This document shows, piece by piece, positions 1 to 5,152 of a DNA stretch of 5,152 bases. Source of the DNA: an uncultured Lachnospiraceae bacterium (lineage in GTDB: Bacteria; Bacillota; Clostridia; Lachnospirales; Lachnospiraceae). The notes below the pieces were generated by a model, which worked only from the letters and a program-made list of their open reading frames with translations, ran no database searches and was not told the DNA's origin. Every line of letters starts with the position of its first letter. The stretch's first letter is position 1. A program made the position numbers and the translations under genes. The stretch is from NCBI GenBank assembly GCA_937891165.1, contig CALAEX010000092.1, forward strand, positions 1 through 5,152, given 5' to 3'.

Positions 1-1125
1 ATGTTCAAATCTTCTCTGACATTCGCTTCGTAAGTGTTCTGAAACATCACATACGTTTACCAAAAAATAATTTCCGTCTTCGTAATCCAAAATGTTTTCT
101 GCAAACTTTCTATATTCTTGGGATAAGTTCTTTTTTAATGTATCTGTTTTCAACTCTTCTCTCGTAAAGTGAGCAACACCCATTTGTACCGCAAACTGTA
201 TATACGCACATATCATAAAAATCTTTGGTATAAATCTAGGCGAATCTTCCTTTTCTTCAATTCCCCATCTCTTTGTGTCCATTAAATATCTAGCAAAATT
301 CTCTTTTTTAGCAACAACACTCTCCTGCTCGCTGTACTTTAATACATCACATTTATTCAACACAAATAAGAAACGGTCGTTGAAGTCTCCCCTGTCGTCC
401 TCATCCTGTGCAGTCTCATTAATTGCTTTCAAGAAAAATCCTAAACTTTTATCTTCATAGTCTTGCGAATCCGCACAGATAACAACCATCTCTTTTTCAC
501 CATTGTTAATGGCATCTAAAGCAATCTTAATATCCTGCTTTATATCTGTTTCCGCACCTTTGGTCTTTGAACTATTGCATCCTGGAGTATCAACAATAAC
601 AAGATTAAATTCTTTTTCCATCTCTTTCGTAGGATACAGATGTGATAAATCTAAACAAATCTCTATCGTATCAATCGTTTCAGGATTACTTTTCTTTGCT
701 CCTAATGGCGTAATTTCCCAGAATCTAGCCAAACAAGCTTCATCACTGTCAAACGTTTCTTTCTGTACGACAACTTCCCCATGTTCGTCAAAGCATTCCA
801 GCGTAATGTTTCCCTTTAGTCGCTTATCGTGTTTCAATCTACAAGTCTTTGATGTACATGTTTCATCTGATGTCGGTAAAATATTATGATGAATCAACGC
901 ATTTAAAATTGTAGATTTTCCACTACTATATAGACCTGCAAAAACAATCTTAAATTCCTTGTTCTTTGCCTGCTGATACTCTGTAGGCAGGTTCTTATAA
1001 TCCTTTGCAATCTGAGAATCCTCACCACATTCATCCACTAAGTCCGAAAATTTCTTTGATAACAATGTCTGCATAACTACATCAATATTTTGAGCCAATT
1101 TAGCATCTGAATATTCCTGCTCCAT
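1..1125 (-). CDS. Dynamin-family (dynamin-like) GTPase, 3' end cut off by the window
   Basis: This frame is open for 375 codons from an ATG at 1125 to the left edge, so the C-terminus is missing. The GTPase motifs are all in order: P-loop GLYSSGKST at residues 64-72, a G2-like segment LPTSDETCTS around 83-92, G3 DTPG at 179-182 and G4 NKCD at 257-260. This layout, with about 100 residues between G2 and G3, fits bacterial dynamin-like proteins, which bind and remodel membranes using GTP. The missing part should hold the helical stalk and any membrane-binding tip; no membrane segment is visible in what remains. The start is preceded by a modest AGGTAG ribosome site with 10-11 bases of spacing. 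The gene lies 24 bases after the 117-residue NPY-domain gene and is probably co-transcribed with it and the XRE regulator. The GTPase fold is secure. A role in phage defence or membrane repair is inference. Confidence 0.88.
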   Translation of the reverse strand, partial: MEQEYSDAKLAQNIDVVMQTLLSKKFSDLVDECGEDSQIAKDYKNLPTEYQQAKNKEFKIVFAGLYSSGKSTILNALIHHNILPTSDETCTSKTCRLKHDKRLKGNITLECFDEHGEVVVQKETFDSDEACLARFWEITPLGAKKSNPETIDTIEICLDLSHLYPTKEMEKEFNLVIVDTPGCNSSKTKGAETDIKQDIKIALDAINNGEKEMVVICADSQDYEDKSLGFFLKAINETAQDEDDRGDFNDRFLFVLNKCDVLKYSEQESVVAKKENFARYLMDTKRWGIEEKEDSPRFIPKIFMICAYIQFAVQMGVAHFTREELKTDTLKKNLSQEYRKFAENILDYEDGNYFLVNVCDVSEHLRSECQRRFEH

Positions 1126-1149
1126 CAGTATCTGCTACCTGAAAGAGGT

Positions 1150-1503
1150 TTAGTCGCAGAAAATGGTGCAGGCTTTTGTCTGCACCAGTTTGTATGTAAT
1201 GCTCAGTTTTATTTCCCTTTTTGAATTTGCAGATTCGCATACTCTCATCAAATCTTCGTAATCAATTTTTCTTCCATCAAAAAGTATCTCTATCTCATCA
1301 TAACATTCTTCGGTTGCTAATTCATTAATAATACCTTTCCAATTTTTATATGGAATAGGCTCAGCCCATGTTTGCAATGGTGTATCCGTTTCTATAAATT
1401 CCCTAAACTGTAAATAATCATCTGTTTCACAAACGTTCGTATCATTTACCAATACAACTGTTTTCATTTTGTATGGATTGTAACTTATTCTAATCTTTTG
1501 CAT
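1150..1503 (-). CDS. Small protein resembling the N-terminal NPY domain of clostridial dynamin-family proteins
   Basis: This is a 117-residue protein. It begins with the strand-like KIRISYNPYKMKTVV (residues 3-17), followed by PLQTWAEP (42-49), NWKGIINEL (54-62), an EILFDG strand (72-77) and DYEDL (81-85). From memory, this order (a 'YNPY' strand, 'LQEWxE', then a strand and 'xYEDL') is the N-terminal domain of many clostridial dynamin-family proteins, where it is fused ahead of the GTPase. Here it is a separate gene directly upstream of a GTPase whose own N-terminus lacks it, so the two products probably act together. The ATG follows the TAG of the regulator gene with no gap, and its AGGAGG site (1512-1517) lies inside the regulator's last codons, so translation is likely coupled. 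No catalytic motif, signal peptide or membrane segment is seen. The exact function of the domain is unknown to me. Confidence 0.8.
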   Translation of the reverse strand: MQKIRISYNPYKMKTVVLVNDTNVCETDDYLQFREFIETDTPLQTWAEPIPYKNWKGIINELATEECYDEIEILFDGRKIDYEDLMRVCESANSKREIKLSITYKLVQTKACTIFCD

Positions 1504-1977
1504 CTAGGCTTCCTCCTGTTGTATAATTTCACTTACCCACCCATATGGTGGAGTTTTTAAATCTAAATTAACATTCACACCACTCGGTAATTTTAATGGA
1601 GATAATAAAGTAGTTGCCAGCATCGCCAACTGATTTCCACGTATTCCTCCAGTTGCTGCCGCAGACAAATTTTCTAATGCTTCATATAGTTGTTCTTCTG
1701 TTTCAGCACTCAGTTTTGCATCATCATAAAATAGTATTGCCATCACACGTTTAAGTACCATGTTTTCGTCAATAACACGTATTTCATATTCAAATACTGT
1801 TCTTAGTGCTAGATATTGCATCTTAGTCATAACTACTTTACGATTCTCCAGATTACTAATCGTCTGCTTCGTTACACCTATACGCTTTCCTAATTCTTCT
1901 GTAGTCCATCCATTTATTTTTCTTAATATCGAAAGATATTTCTGCATAATACACAATACACTAATTCTTTTGTCCAT
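1504..1977 (-). CDS. XRE-family helix-turn-helix transcriptional regulator
   Basis: This 157-residue protein has an N-terminal Cro/CI-type helix-turn-helix at about residues 13-60. The core reads LRKINGWTTEELGKRIGV, then TKQTISNLEN (36-45), which is the usual TxxxISxxE recognition helix. The C-terminal 100 residues are not recognisable; they hold an Ala/Leu-rich helix (about 88-125) and a short hydrophilic tail. The ATG at 1977 is preceded by AAGGAGG (1986-1992) at 8 bases, which supports it over the internal ATG at residue 11. It is the first gene of the operon with the NPY-domain protein and the dynamin-like GTPase. The palindrome overlapping the -35 box of its own promoter is a natural operator, so repression of its own operon is likely but inferred. 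The tail could instead be a sensor or dimerisation part. Confidence 0.9.
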   Translation of the reverse strand: MDKRISVLCIMQKYLSILRKINGWTTEELGKRIGVTKQTISNLENRKVVMTKMQYLALRTVFEYEIRVIDENMVLKRVMAILFYDDAKLSAETEEQLYEALENLSAAATGGIRGNQLAMLATTLLSPLKLPSGVNVNLDLKTPPYGWVSEIIQQEEA

Positions 1978-1985
1978 CCTGTTTA

Positions 1986-2026
1986 CCTCCTTGATATAAT
2001 TATAACTCCATTTTTGCTTTTGTCAA
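1986..2026 (-). promoter_or_regulatory. Consensus sigma-A promoter and ribosome site of the XRE/dynamin operon
   Basis: On the minus strand a perfect -35 TTGACA (2026-2021) is separated by 16 bases from a perfect -10 TATAAT (2004-1999). Transcription should start near 1991-1993, which is almost on the AAGGAGG site (1992-1986), giving a leader of only about 15 bases before the ATG at 1977. So strong a promoter in front of a repressor-like gene fits an operon that is kept off by its own product. The boxes are seen directly; the start site is inferred. Confidence 0.8.
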
Positions 2027-2037
2027 ATAATTTGACA
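2021..2037. promoter_or_regulatory. Probable operator: perfect 17-base palindrome over the -35 box
   Basis: The sequence TGTCAAATAATTTGACA has two 8-base arms that are exact inverse complements around a single central base (2029). It covers the -35 hexamer of the XRE promoter, and its outer arm lies just upstream, 7 bases beyond the recombinase stop codon. An 8-1-8 dyad at this place is typical of binding sites for dimeric Cro/CI-type repressors. Binding by the adjacent regulator is inference. Confidence 0.7.
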
Positions 2038-2044
2038 GCGTAAA

Positions 2045-2683
2045 TCAATTGTTCTCTCGTTGTATCTTCTTAACATACCTATAAAATGTAGTCTTACTCA
2101 TTCCCATCTGTTTCATTAACTGGAATGGTCGTAATTCTCCACTCTGAACTTTCATATATTCATTCGCAAAAGCATCTATCGTCATGGTTGCTGGTCTACC
2201 ATAATCATCCCACTCACCACGTTCTTTCTTTGCCTGAATACCTTCCTTTTGACGTTTCTCTTTCTTCTCAATCTCTGCCTGAGCCATTGCTACATATAAT
2301 TCAATGAGCATATTATTGATTGTTTCCATAAGCATCCGTGCCATTGCATTATCCAGCTTTGACAAATCCATTAGTGTTGTCGGAAGCTCCAGTATCTTCG
2401 CACGCACATTCATATCTCGGTAATACTGCAACTCCTTTAGTGTTTCCTGCTTATTACGTCCAAGACGGTCAACCTCTGTAATGATAAGCTCATCTCCTGA
2501 ACGCAACACATCCTCTTTCAACACCTGATAGCGTGGTCTGTTAAAGTTCTTTCCTGTCTGCTGGTCTGTAAATATCTTCTCCAGCTCCAGATTGTTTGAG
2601 GTACAATAATTCTTAATTTCTGCAATACCTCTGTCTAAATGCTGTTCTCTCGTACTTGTTCTGTGATAACCATAACGTTTCAT
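2045..2683 (-). CDS. Small serine recombinase (resolvase/invertase family)
   Basis: This is a 212-residue site-specific DNA recombinase. The N-terminal catalytic domain starts YGYHRTSTREQ, placing the nucleophile at Ser10 with Arg8 beside it. DQQTGKNFNRP (40-50), GDELIITEVDRLGR (63-76, with the family's DR pair at 72-73) and the long helix with AEIEKKEKRQKEGI (136-149) follow in the usual order. A linker with GRP (162-164) leads to a C-terminal helix-turn-helix, PFQLMKQMGMSKTTFYRYVKK (about 186-206). Length and order match a resolvase/invertase, not the large integrases of 450 or more residues. I chose the ATG at 2683 because AAAGGAG precedes it by about 9 bases and Ser10 then has its normal position; a longer frame opens at 2740 inside a hairpin. 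It probably serves a mobile element, plasmid or phage, but no clear partner site is visible. From memory, close relatives are common in Clostridia. Confidence 0.93.
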   Translation of the reverse strand: MKRYGYHRTSTREQHLDRGIAEIKNYCTSNNLELEKIFTDQQTGKNFNRPRYQVLKEDVLRSGDELIITEVDRLGRNKQETLKELQYYRDMNVRAKILELPTTLMDLSKLDNAMARMLMETINNMLIELYVAMAQAEIEKKEKRQKEGIQAKKERGEWDDYGRPATMTIDAFANEYMKVQSGELRPFQLMKQMGMSKTTFYRYVKKIQRENN

Positions 2684-2728
2684 AATACTTTTCTCCTTTC
2701 TGAGTTCCACAATGTTTACATGAAAAAT

Positions 2729-2753
2729 GGGACTTCCCATAATAGAAAGTCCC
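2729..2753. terminator. Hairpin upstream of the recombinase, possible bidirectional terminator or attenuator
   Basis: GGGACTT (2729-2735) and AAGTCCC (2747-2753) are exact inverse complements with an 11-base loop. On the minus strand the stem is followed by ATTTTTC, and on the plus strand by TACTTTTTGG, so each direction has a short U-tract after one to three other bases. It lies 46 bases ahead of the recombinase ATG. It could stop read-through from the operon to the right, limit recombinase expression, or be part of a recombination site. Only the hairpin itself is seen. Confidence 0.45.
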
Positions 2754-2784
2754 TACTTTTTGGCACCGTTTTTCAGCTCTTTTT

Positions 2785-2799
2785 ATTTAGTTCCTAAAT
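2785..2799. repeat. Short palindrome in the recombinase upstream region
   Basis: ATTTAG (2785-2790) and CTAAAT (2794-2799) are inverse complements around a 3-base spacer. It lies about 100 bases upstream of the recombinase start, where subsites bound by a resolvase or invertase dimer could be expected. The arms are short and AT-rich and may be chance. Confidence 0.25.
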
Positions 2800-2841
2800 G
2801 TACACTTTTTGAAACCACCTCCTTTACATAAAAATGAGCAT

Positions 2842-2870
2842 AAAAAAAGAAGGTCTATTTCAACCTTCTT
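2842..2870 (-). terminator. Rho-independent terminator of the three-gene operon
   Basis: On the minus strand, AAGAAGGT (2870-2863) pairs perfectly with ACCTTCTT (2854-2847) across an 8-base loop, and a run of T continues to 2842. The hairpin starts 4 bases after the TAG stop of the nuclease-like gene, so it closes the operon that starts at 5000. Confidence 0.85.
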
Positions 2871-2874
2871 AGTG

Positions 2875-3582
2875 CTATTGTAATGTTTCCGCTGCTTCGT
2901 GCTTCAATATGTACTTACTATAATCAATCTCATTTTTCAAAGCAGTATATTTATCATATACAATAGAAAAAACACTTTTCTTCTTGTTACAGATTTGCTC
3001 CAAATCATTTTTATCTAAAACAATTATAAACCTTTTGTCTCTTAATGCTATCTTCTTAATCAGTCCTTTTGAAGCACTCCACTTACTTCTACCAGTAACA
3101 CCATCCCAAGAGACCATAACACCAAAATCAGTATTAGTAACCAACATTAAAGAACAAAACTTACCTACATAAGTTACATCAACTGGTCCATCATAATTTT
3201 TACACTCACATAAAAAAGATTCTCCAAAACAAGGAAACGAATTATTCAGTCCTAATAATCTTGCGTTTTCTGTCCACCTTATTAACAAATCTATTTCATT
3301 CGTGCTTGTCCTACAGTTTCTGTATACATCAAAAAGATTTTCCACACTTTTCTCAAAAAGAATCGTAGATAATTCTTCTAACTTCTTACCTTTTTCTCCA
3401 CGTGCTAATCCACCATTACTGATTGTATTATATAATTCTATACACTGTTCACAATTCGCATCATCAAGCATCAATAACGAAGAATTATAACGTCCCGAAG
3501 CTCTAATCAAATCAGACAATGTGTACCCTGCTTCATTCAATAAATCTTCAACCTGCTCCACTACTCTTTCTTCAGATGCCAC
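2875..3582 (-). CDS. Restriction-endonuclease-like protein (PD-(D/E)XK, Mrr-type core)
   Basis: This 235-residue protein has a central nuclease-like core. GKKLEELSTILFE (65-77) supplies the usual helix with Glu near 69-70. TNEIDLLI (94-101) supplies the acidic residue Asp98, and FLCECKNY (123-130) supplies the Glu126-x-Lys128 pair. A following strand-helix region, VDVTYVGKFCSLMLVT to FGVMVSWDG (153-161), matches the late core of Mrr-like restriction endonucleases. The family cuts DNA with Mg2+, so cleavage of foreign or modified DNA is the likely role, by inference. The N-terminal 60 residues and C-terminal 40 residues are unassigned. The start is GTG at 3582, one base after the stop of the zinc-ribbon gene, with AAGGTG about 7 bases upstream. 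It is the last gene of the operon and is followed at once by a terminator. The core motif is convincing, but the exact family is not settled. Confidence 0.75.
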   Translation of the reverse strand: MASEERVVEQVEDLLNEAGYTLSDLIRASGRYNSSLLMLDDANCEQCIELYNTISNGGLARGEKGKKLEELSTILFEKSVENLFDVYRNCRTSTNEIDLLIRWTENARLLGLNNSFPCFGESFLCECKNYDGPVDVTYVGKFCSLMLVTNTDFGVMVSWDGVTGRSKWSASKGLIKKIALRDKRFIIVLDKNDLEQICNKKKSVFSIVYDKYTALKNEIDYSKYILKHEAAETLQ

Positions 3583-3583
3583 T

Positions 3584-3946
3584 TTACAACACCTTATATA
3601 TTATTATCGCATGTTGCAATGGGTTTTCTATCTCTTCATCGCAATGTACACAATTTACGAATTCAGGGATTTCTAATGCAGTTTTATAATAGCTTCCAGT
3701 AAAACGCTGGCATTTCGGACAATATATCTGTAAATACTGTTCCAATAATCCTTTTTCAACGCATAACTCTAAAGCCTCATACACATCTTTTATAGATATA
3801 TGAAGTTCCCTATGGATTGCATCAGGATACACCCAGTTATTCACACGATACTTGGACATAAATGTAATGAATGCATCAACATCAATATTAAATTTTTTCT
3901 CCTTTAACAAAGGAGCTACTTGTACAAAGATATTCGATTGCATCAT
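3584..3946 (-). CDS. Winged-helix-like protein with C-terminal four-cysteine zinc ribbon
   Basis: This is a 120-residue protein I cannot name. Residues about 24-72 read as three helices and a turn (DAFITFMSKYRV, PDAIHRELHISIKDVYEAL, LCVEKGLLEQYL). That is a winged-helix-like pattern in which 'ISIKDVYEAL' and 'CVEKGLLEQ' resemble the recognition helix and wing entry. The last third has CPKC (76-79) and CVHC (99-102), two knuckles 19 residues apart, as in a small zinc ribbon. The protein probably binds DNA or acts as an adaptor for the nuclease encoded next. GGAG lies 7 bases before the ATG at 3946; the second ATG directly after it would serve equally. The first 59 bases overlap the end of the 370-residue gene in another frame, so translational coupling is likely. 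It could also be a transcription factor for the operon. Confidence 0.75.
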   Translation of the reverse strand: MMQSNIFVQVAPLLKEKKFNIDVDAFITFMSKYRVNNWVYPDAIHRELHISIKDVYEALELCVEKGLLEQYLQIYCPKCQRFTGSYYKTALEIPEFVNCVHCDEEIENPLQHAIIIYKVL

Positions 3947-5000
3947 TCATTCGCTCCATTCCTAAATCTTTACAATTTCCTGTTATATGCTGTAACAAGG
4001 TATATTTACTATTGAAATAATCAAAAGTAATTTTTACAATATAACTCTGTGATTCTACAGGTTTTACCCATTTAACGTAAATGTAAGGATAACTTGCGGT
4101 TGCTTCCTTATCGTTTATGTATTGCAACAATATTTGCTTGATTTCATCAGCCTCGTTAAATAAATCTTCATTTTCGTCTATCAATTCTCTTATTTCACCA
4201 ATAAATGGTAATACATAGTCTGCACTTTCAGATGCTGTCAGTTCCGCTGAACCACCTGTACTCATTTCCATCATCTGCTTATACATCTTTACATCTGCAT
4301 TTTCTTTATCATTGATTACCTTAATAGCATCCGCATGCTCACATACAAACAAATCCATATTAAGATTATCCTGCACCCATGATACACATGCATTCACAAT
4401 TTTTCCATAGGCTTCACTATCAAATTGCTCTCCAAATCGCATAGCATCATATCGCACTTCCAAGACTTTCAATGCAGTATCTATATAAATTACAATCGGA
4501 TATCTGTAATCAATCTGTTCATAAGTTTCTGCCTGTAAATAAACCTTTTGCAATGTAAATTTAATAAAAATCTTATTTTCTTCCACACAAACAATTGGTT
4601 TAGCTTCTTTTAATGACCTATCAATAACATAATCCGCTTTGTATTTTTCATTAAAAAATGTAATACCTTTTTCTTCTAAGATAGTTAAGATACCTCGTTC
4701 TTCTCTTTCTTCATAGAAAAAAGGAACTGAGTATTTATATAACTTTTTAAACTCAAACTCTTCGTAAAAATTTATAAAAGCACTATTTGTTGTCGTCTTT
4801 GTAATTATACCCTTAAAATCTTTCTTTGAATCAACATATAGTGTATCGGATGTATCCTCAATATTAACCTGTTCTTCAAATGTAATTCTATGCTCATGTT
4901 CCAATTTTTTACATATAAATCTCTGCAAATTATTGGAGCACGACAACATTGTATTTTTATAAAAATTCAAAAAAGTTTTCTCGTCCATTGGAGAACGCAT
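3888..5000 (-). CDS. Uncharacterised 370-residue protein, first gene of a nuclease operon
   Basis: I do not recognise this family. The N-terminal 40 residues look helical (KTFLNFYKNTML, NNLQRFICKKLE). A long mixed region follows with strand-like stretches KPIVCVEENKIFIKFTLQKV (134-153) and YPIVIYIDTALKVLEVRYDAM (167-187), then helices around 196-210, an acidic helical segment at 265-297 (GEIRELIDENEDLFNEADEI), and strands PYIYVKWV (305-312) and SYIVKITFDYF (319-329) before a last helix. There is no Walker box, nuclease motif, signal peptide or membrane segment. The ATG at 5000 has AAGGTGG 7 bases upstream, better than the ATG four codons later. It leads an operon with a zinc-ribbon winged-helix protein and a restriction-like nuclease, so a sensor or specificity subunit of a defence complex is one possibility. 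That rests on context only. Confidence 0.85.
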   Translation of the reverse strand: MRSPMDEKTFLNFYKNTMLSCSNNLQRFICKKLEHEHRITFEEQVNIEDTSDTLYVDSKKDFKGIITKTTTNSAFINFYEEFEFKKLYKYSVPFFYEEREERGILTILEEKGITFFNEKYKADYVIDRSLKEAKPIVCVEENKIFIKFTLQKVYLQAETYEQIDYRYPIVIYIDTALKVLEVRYDAMRFGEQFDSEAYGKIVNACVSWVQDNLNMDLFVCEHADAIKVINDKENADVKMYKQMMEMSTGGSAELTASESADYVLPFIGEIRELIDENEDLFNEADEIKQILLQYINDKEATASYPYIYVKWVKPVESQSYIVKITFDYFNSKYTLLQHITGNCKDLGMERMNDAIEYLCTSSSFVKGEKI

Positions 5001-5032
5001 ACCATCACCACCTTACTAAGATATACAAATTC

Positions 5033-5061
5033 ATTATAATATATTCCTCTTTATTTTTCTA
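5033..5061 (-). promoter_or_regulatory. Possible promoter of the three-gene operon
   Basis: A perfect -10 TATAAT lies at 5038-5033 on the minus strand, 32 bases before the ATG. The -35 region at the right distance (near 5061-5056) reads TAGAAA, a poor match, and there is no TG extension. The place is right, between a terminator and the first gene, but the promoter would be weak or need an activator. Confidence 0.45.
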
Positions 5062-5083
5062 CCCCCTCACATTAATTATCTGT

Positions 5084-5133
5084 CACTAAAAAACCCCATC
5101 AGACAGATTTCTCTATCTAATGAGGTTCTAGTG
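5084..5133 (-). terminator. Rho-independent terminator of a gene beyond the right edge
   Basis: Two 16-base arms (5112-5127 and 5092-5107) are separated by a 4-base loop. Read as minus-strand RNA they pair along their whole length using three G-U pairs; on the plus strand those positions are C-A mismatches. The U-tract (TTTTTT at 5093-5088) also lies on the minus-strand side. CACTA (5084-5088) and TAGTG (5129-5133) extend the dyad outward. It therefore ends a leftward transcript entering from the right and isolates the operon that starts at 5000. The 11 open codons to its right, ending in TAG at 5119-5117, may be the tail of that gene, but are too few to call. Confidence 0.75.
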
Positions 5134-5152
5134 TCATATCGCCTGATTCCAC

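Noticed and set aside
275..889. Plus-strand frames of 61 and 128 codons (275-460, 503-889)
   Set aside because: They lie opposite the GTPase, whose P-loop, DTPG and NKCD motifs are clear; their products are low-complexity Ser/Leu-rich with no motif.
1760..1999. Plus-strand frame of 79 codons
   Set aside because: It is antisense to the XRE gene and its promoter; the minus-strand helix-turn-helix is convincing and this product has no domain.
2125..2307. Plus-strand frame of 60 codons
   Set aside because: It lies wholly opposite the recombinase gene and has no ribosome site or motif.
2357..2366. Second half-site like the operator (TTTGACAAAT) inside the recombinase gene
   Set aside because: It is a single arm in coding sequence without a dyad partner, so chance is the simplest explanation.
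2701..2710. TTCCAC shared by this site and the right edge (5147-5152) as a possible element end repeat
   Set aside because: Only six to seven bases match and no wider similarity surrounds them.
2684..2740. Longer recombinase start at 2740
   Set aside because: It adds 19 residues before the catalytic domain, starts in a hairpin loop with a poor ribosome site, and shifts the catalytic serine from its usual position near residue 10.
2984..3490. Two plus-strand frames of 62 codons (2984-3172, 3302-3490)
   Set aside because: Both are shadows of the nuclease-like gene, with no recognisable content.
1..5152. CRISPR array, tRNA, rRNA or riboswitch
   Set aside because: No regularly spaced repeats, cloverleaf or conserved RNA core was seen; the window is nearly all coding and its longest gap is 191 bases.

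Overview
The window is AT-rich, and every gene I can support lies on the minus strand, so transcription runs from right to left. Strong AGGAGG-type ribosome sites, a TTGACA/TATAAT promoter, U-tailed hairpin terminators and the protein families all suggest a low-GC Gram-positive bacterium. The recombinase and the NPY-type dynamin-associated domain point to Clostridia, perhaps Lachnospiraceae (recalled resemblance, not searched). The content looks like accessory or mobile DNA: no housekeeping gene is present, but there is a serine recombinase, a phage-type regulator, a dynamin-like GTPase and a nuclease-like protein.

Right block (5152 to 2842). A terminator for something beyond the right edge sits at 5084-5133. 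A compact three-gene operon follows: a 370-residue protein I do not recognise; a 120-residue winged-helix plus four-cysteine zinc-ribbon protein that overlaps it by 59 bases; and, one base further on, a 235-residue protein with a PD-(D/E)XK restriction-endonuclease core that starts with GTG. A hairpin terminator (2842-2870) ends the operon. An unknown large protein, a DNA-binding-like zinc protein and a nuclease make this the best candidate here for an undescribed defence-type system. That is inference from domains and operon layout.

Middle block (2841 to 2045). A 191-base intergenic stretch holds a strong ribosome site with no usable reading frame behind it, a short palindrome and a hairpin. 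It leads into a small serine recombinase (212 residues from the preferred start) with an intact catalytic serine and a C-terminal helix-turn-helix.

Left block (2037 to 1 and beyond). A consensus promoter overlaps a perfect 17-base palindrome and drives an XRE-family regulator. A 117-residue protein abuts it; this resembles the N-terminal 'NPY' domain of clostridial dynamin-family proteins. Then, after 24 bases, comes a dynamin-like GTPase that runs off the left edge. The likely picture is an autoregulated operon encoding a split dynamin system. Bacterial dynamin-like proteins act on membranes, and some have been linked to phage tolerance.
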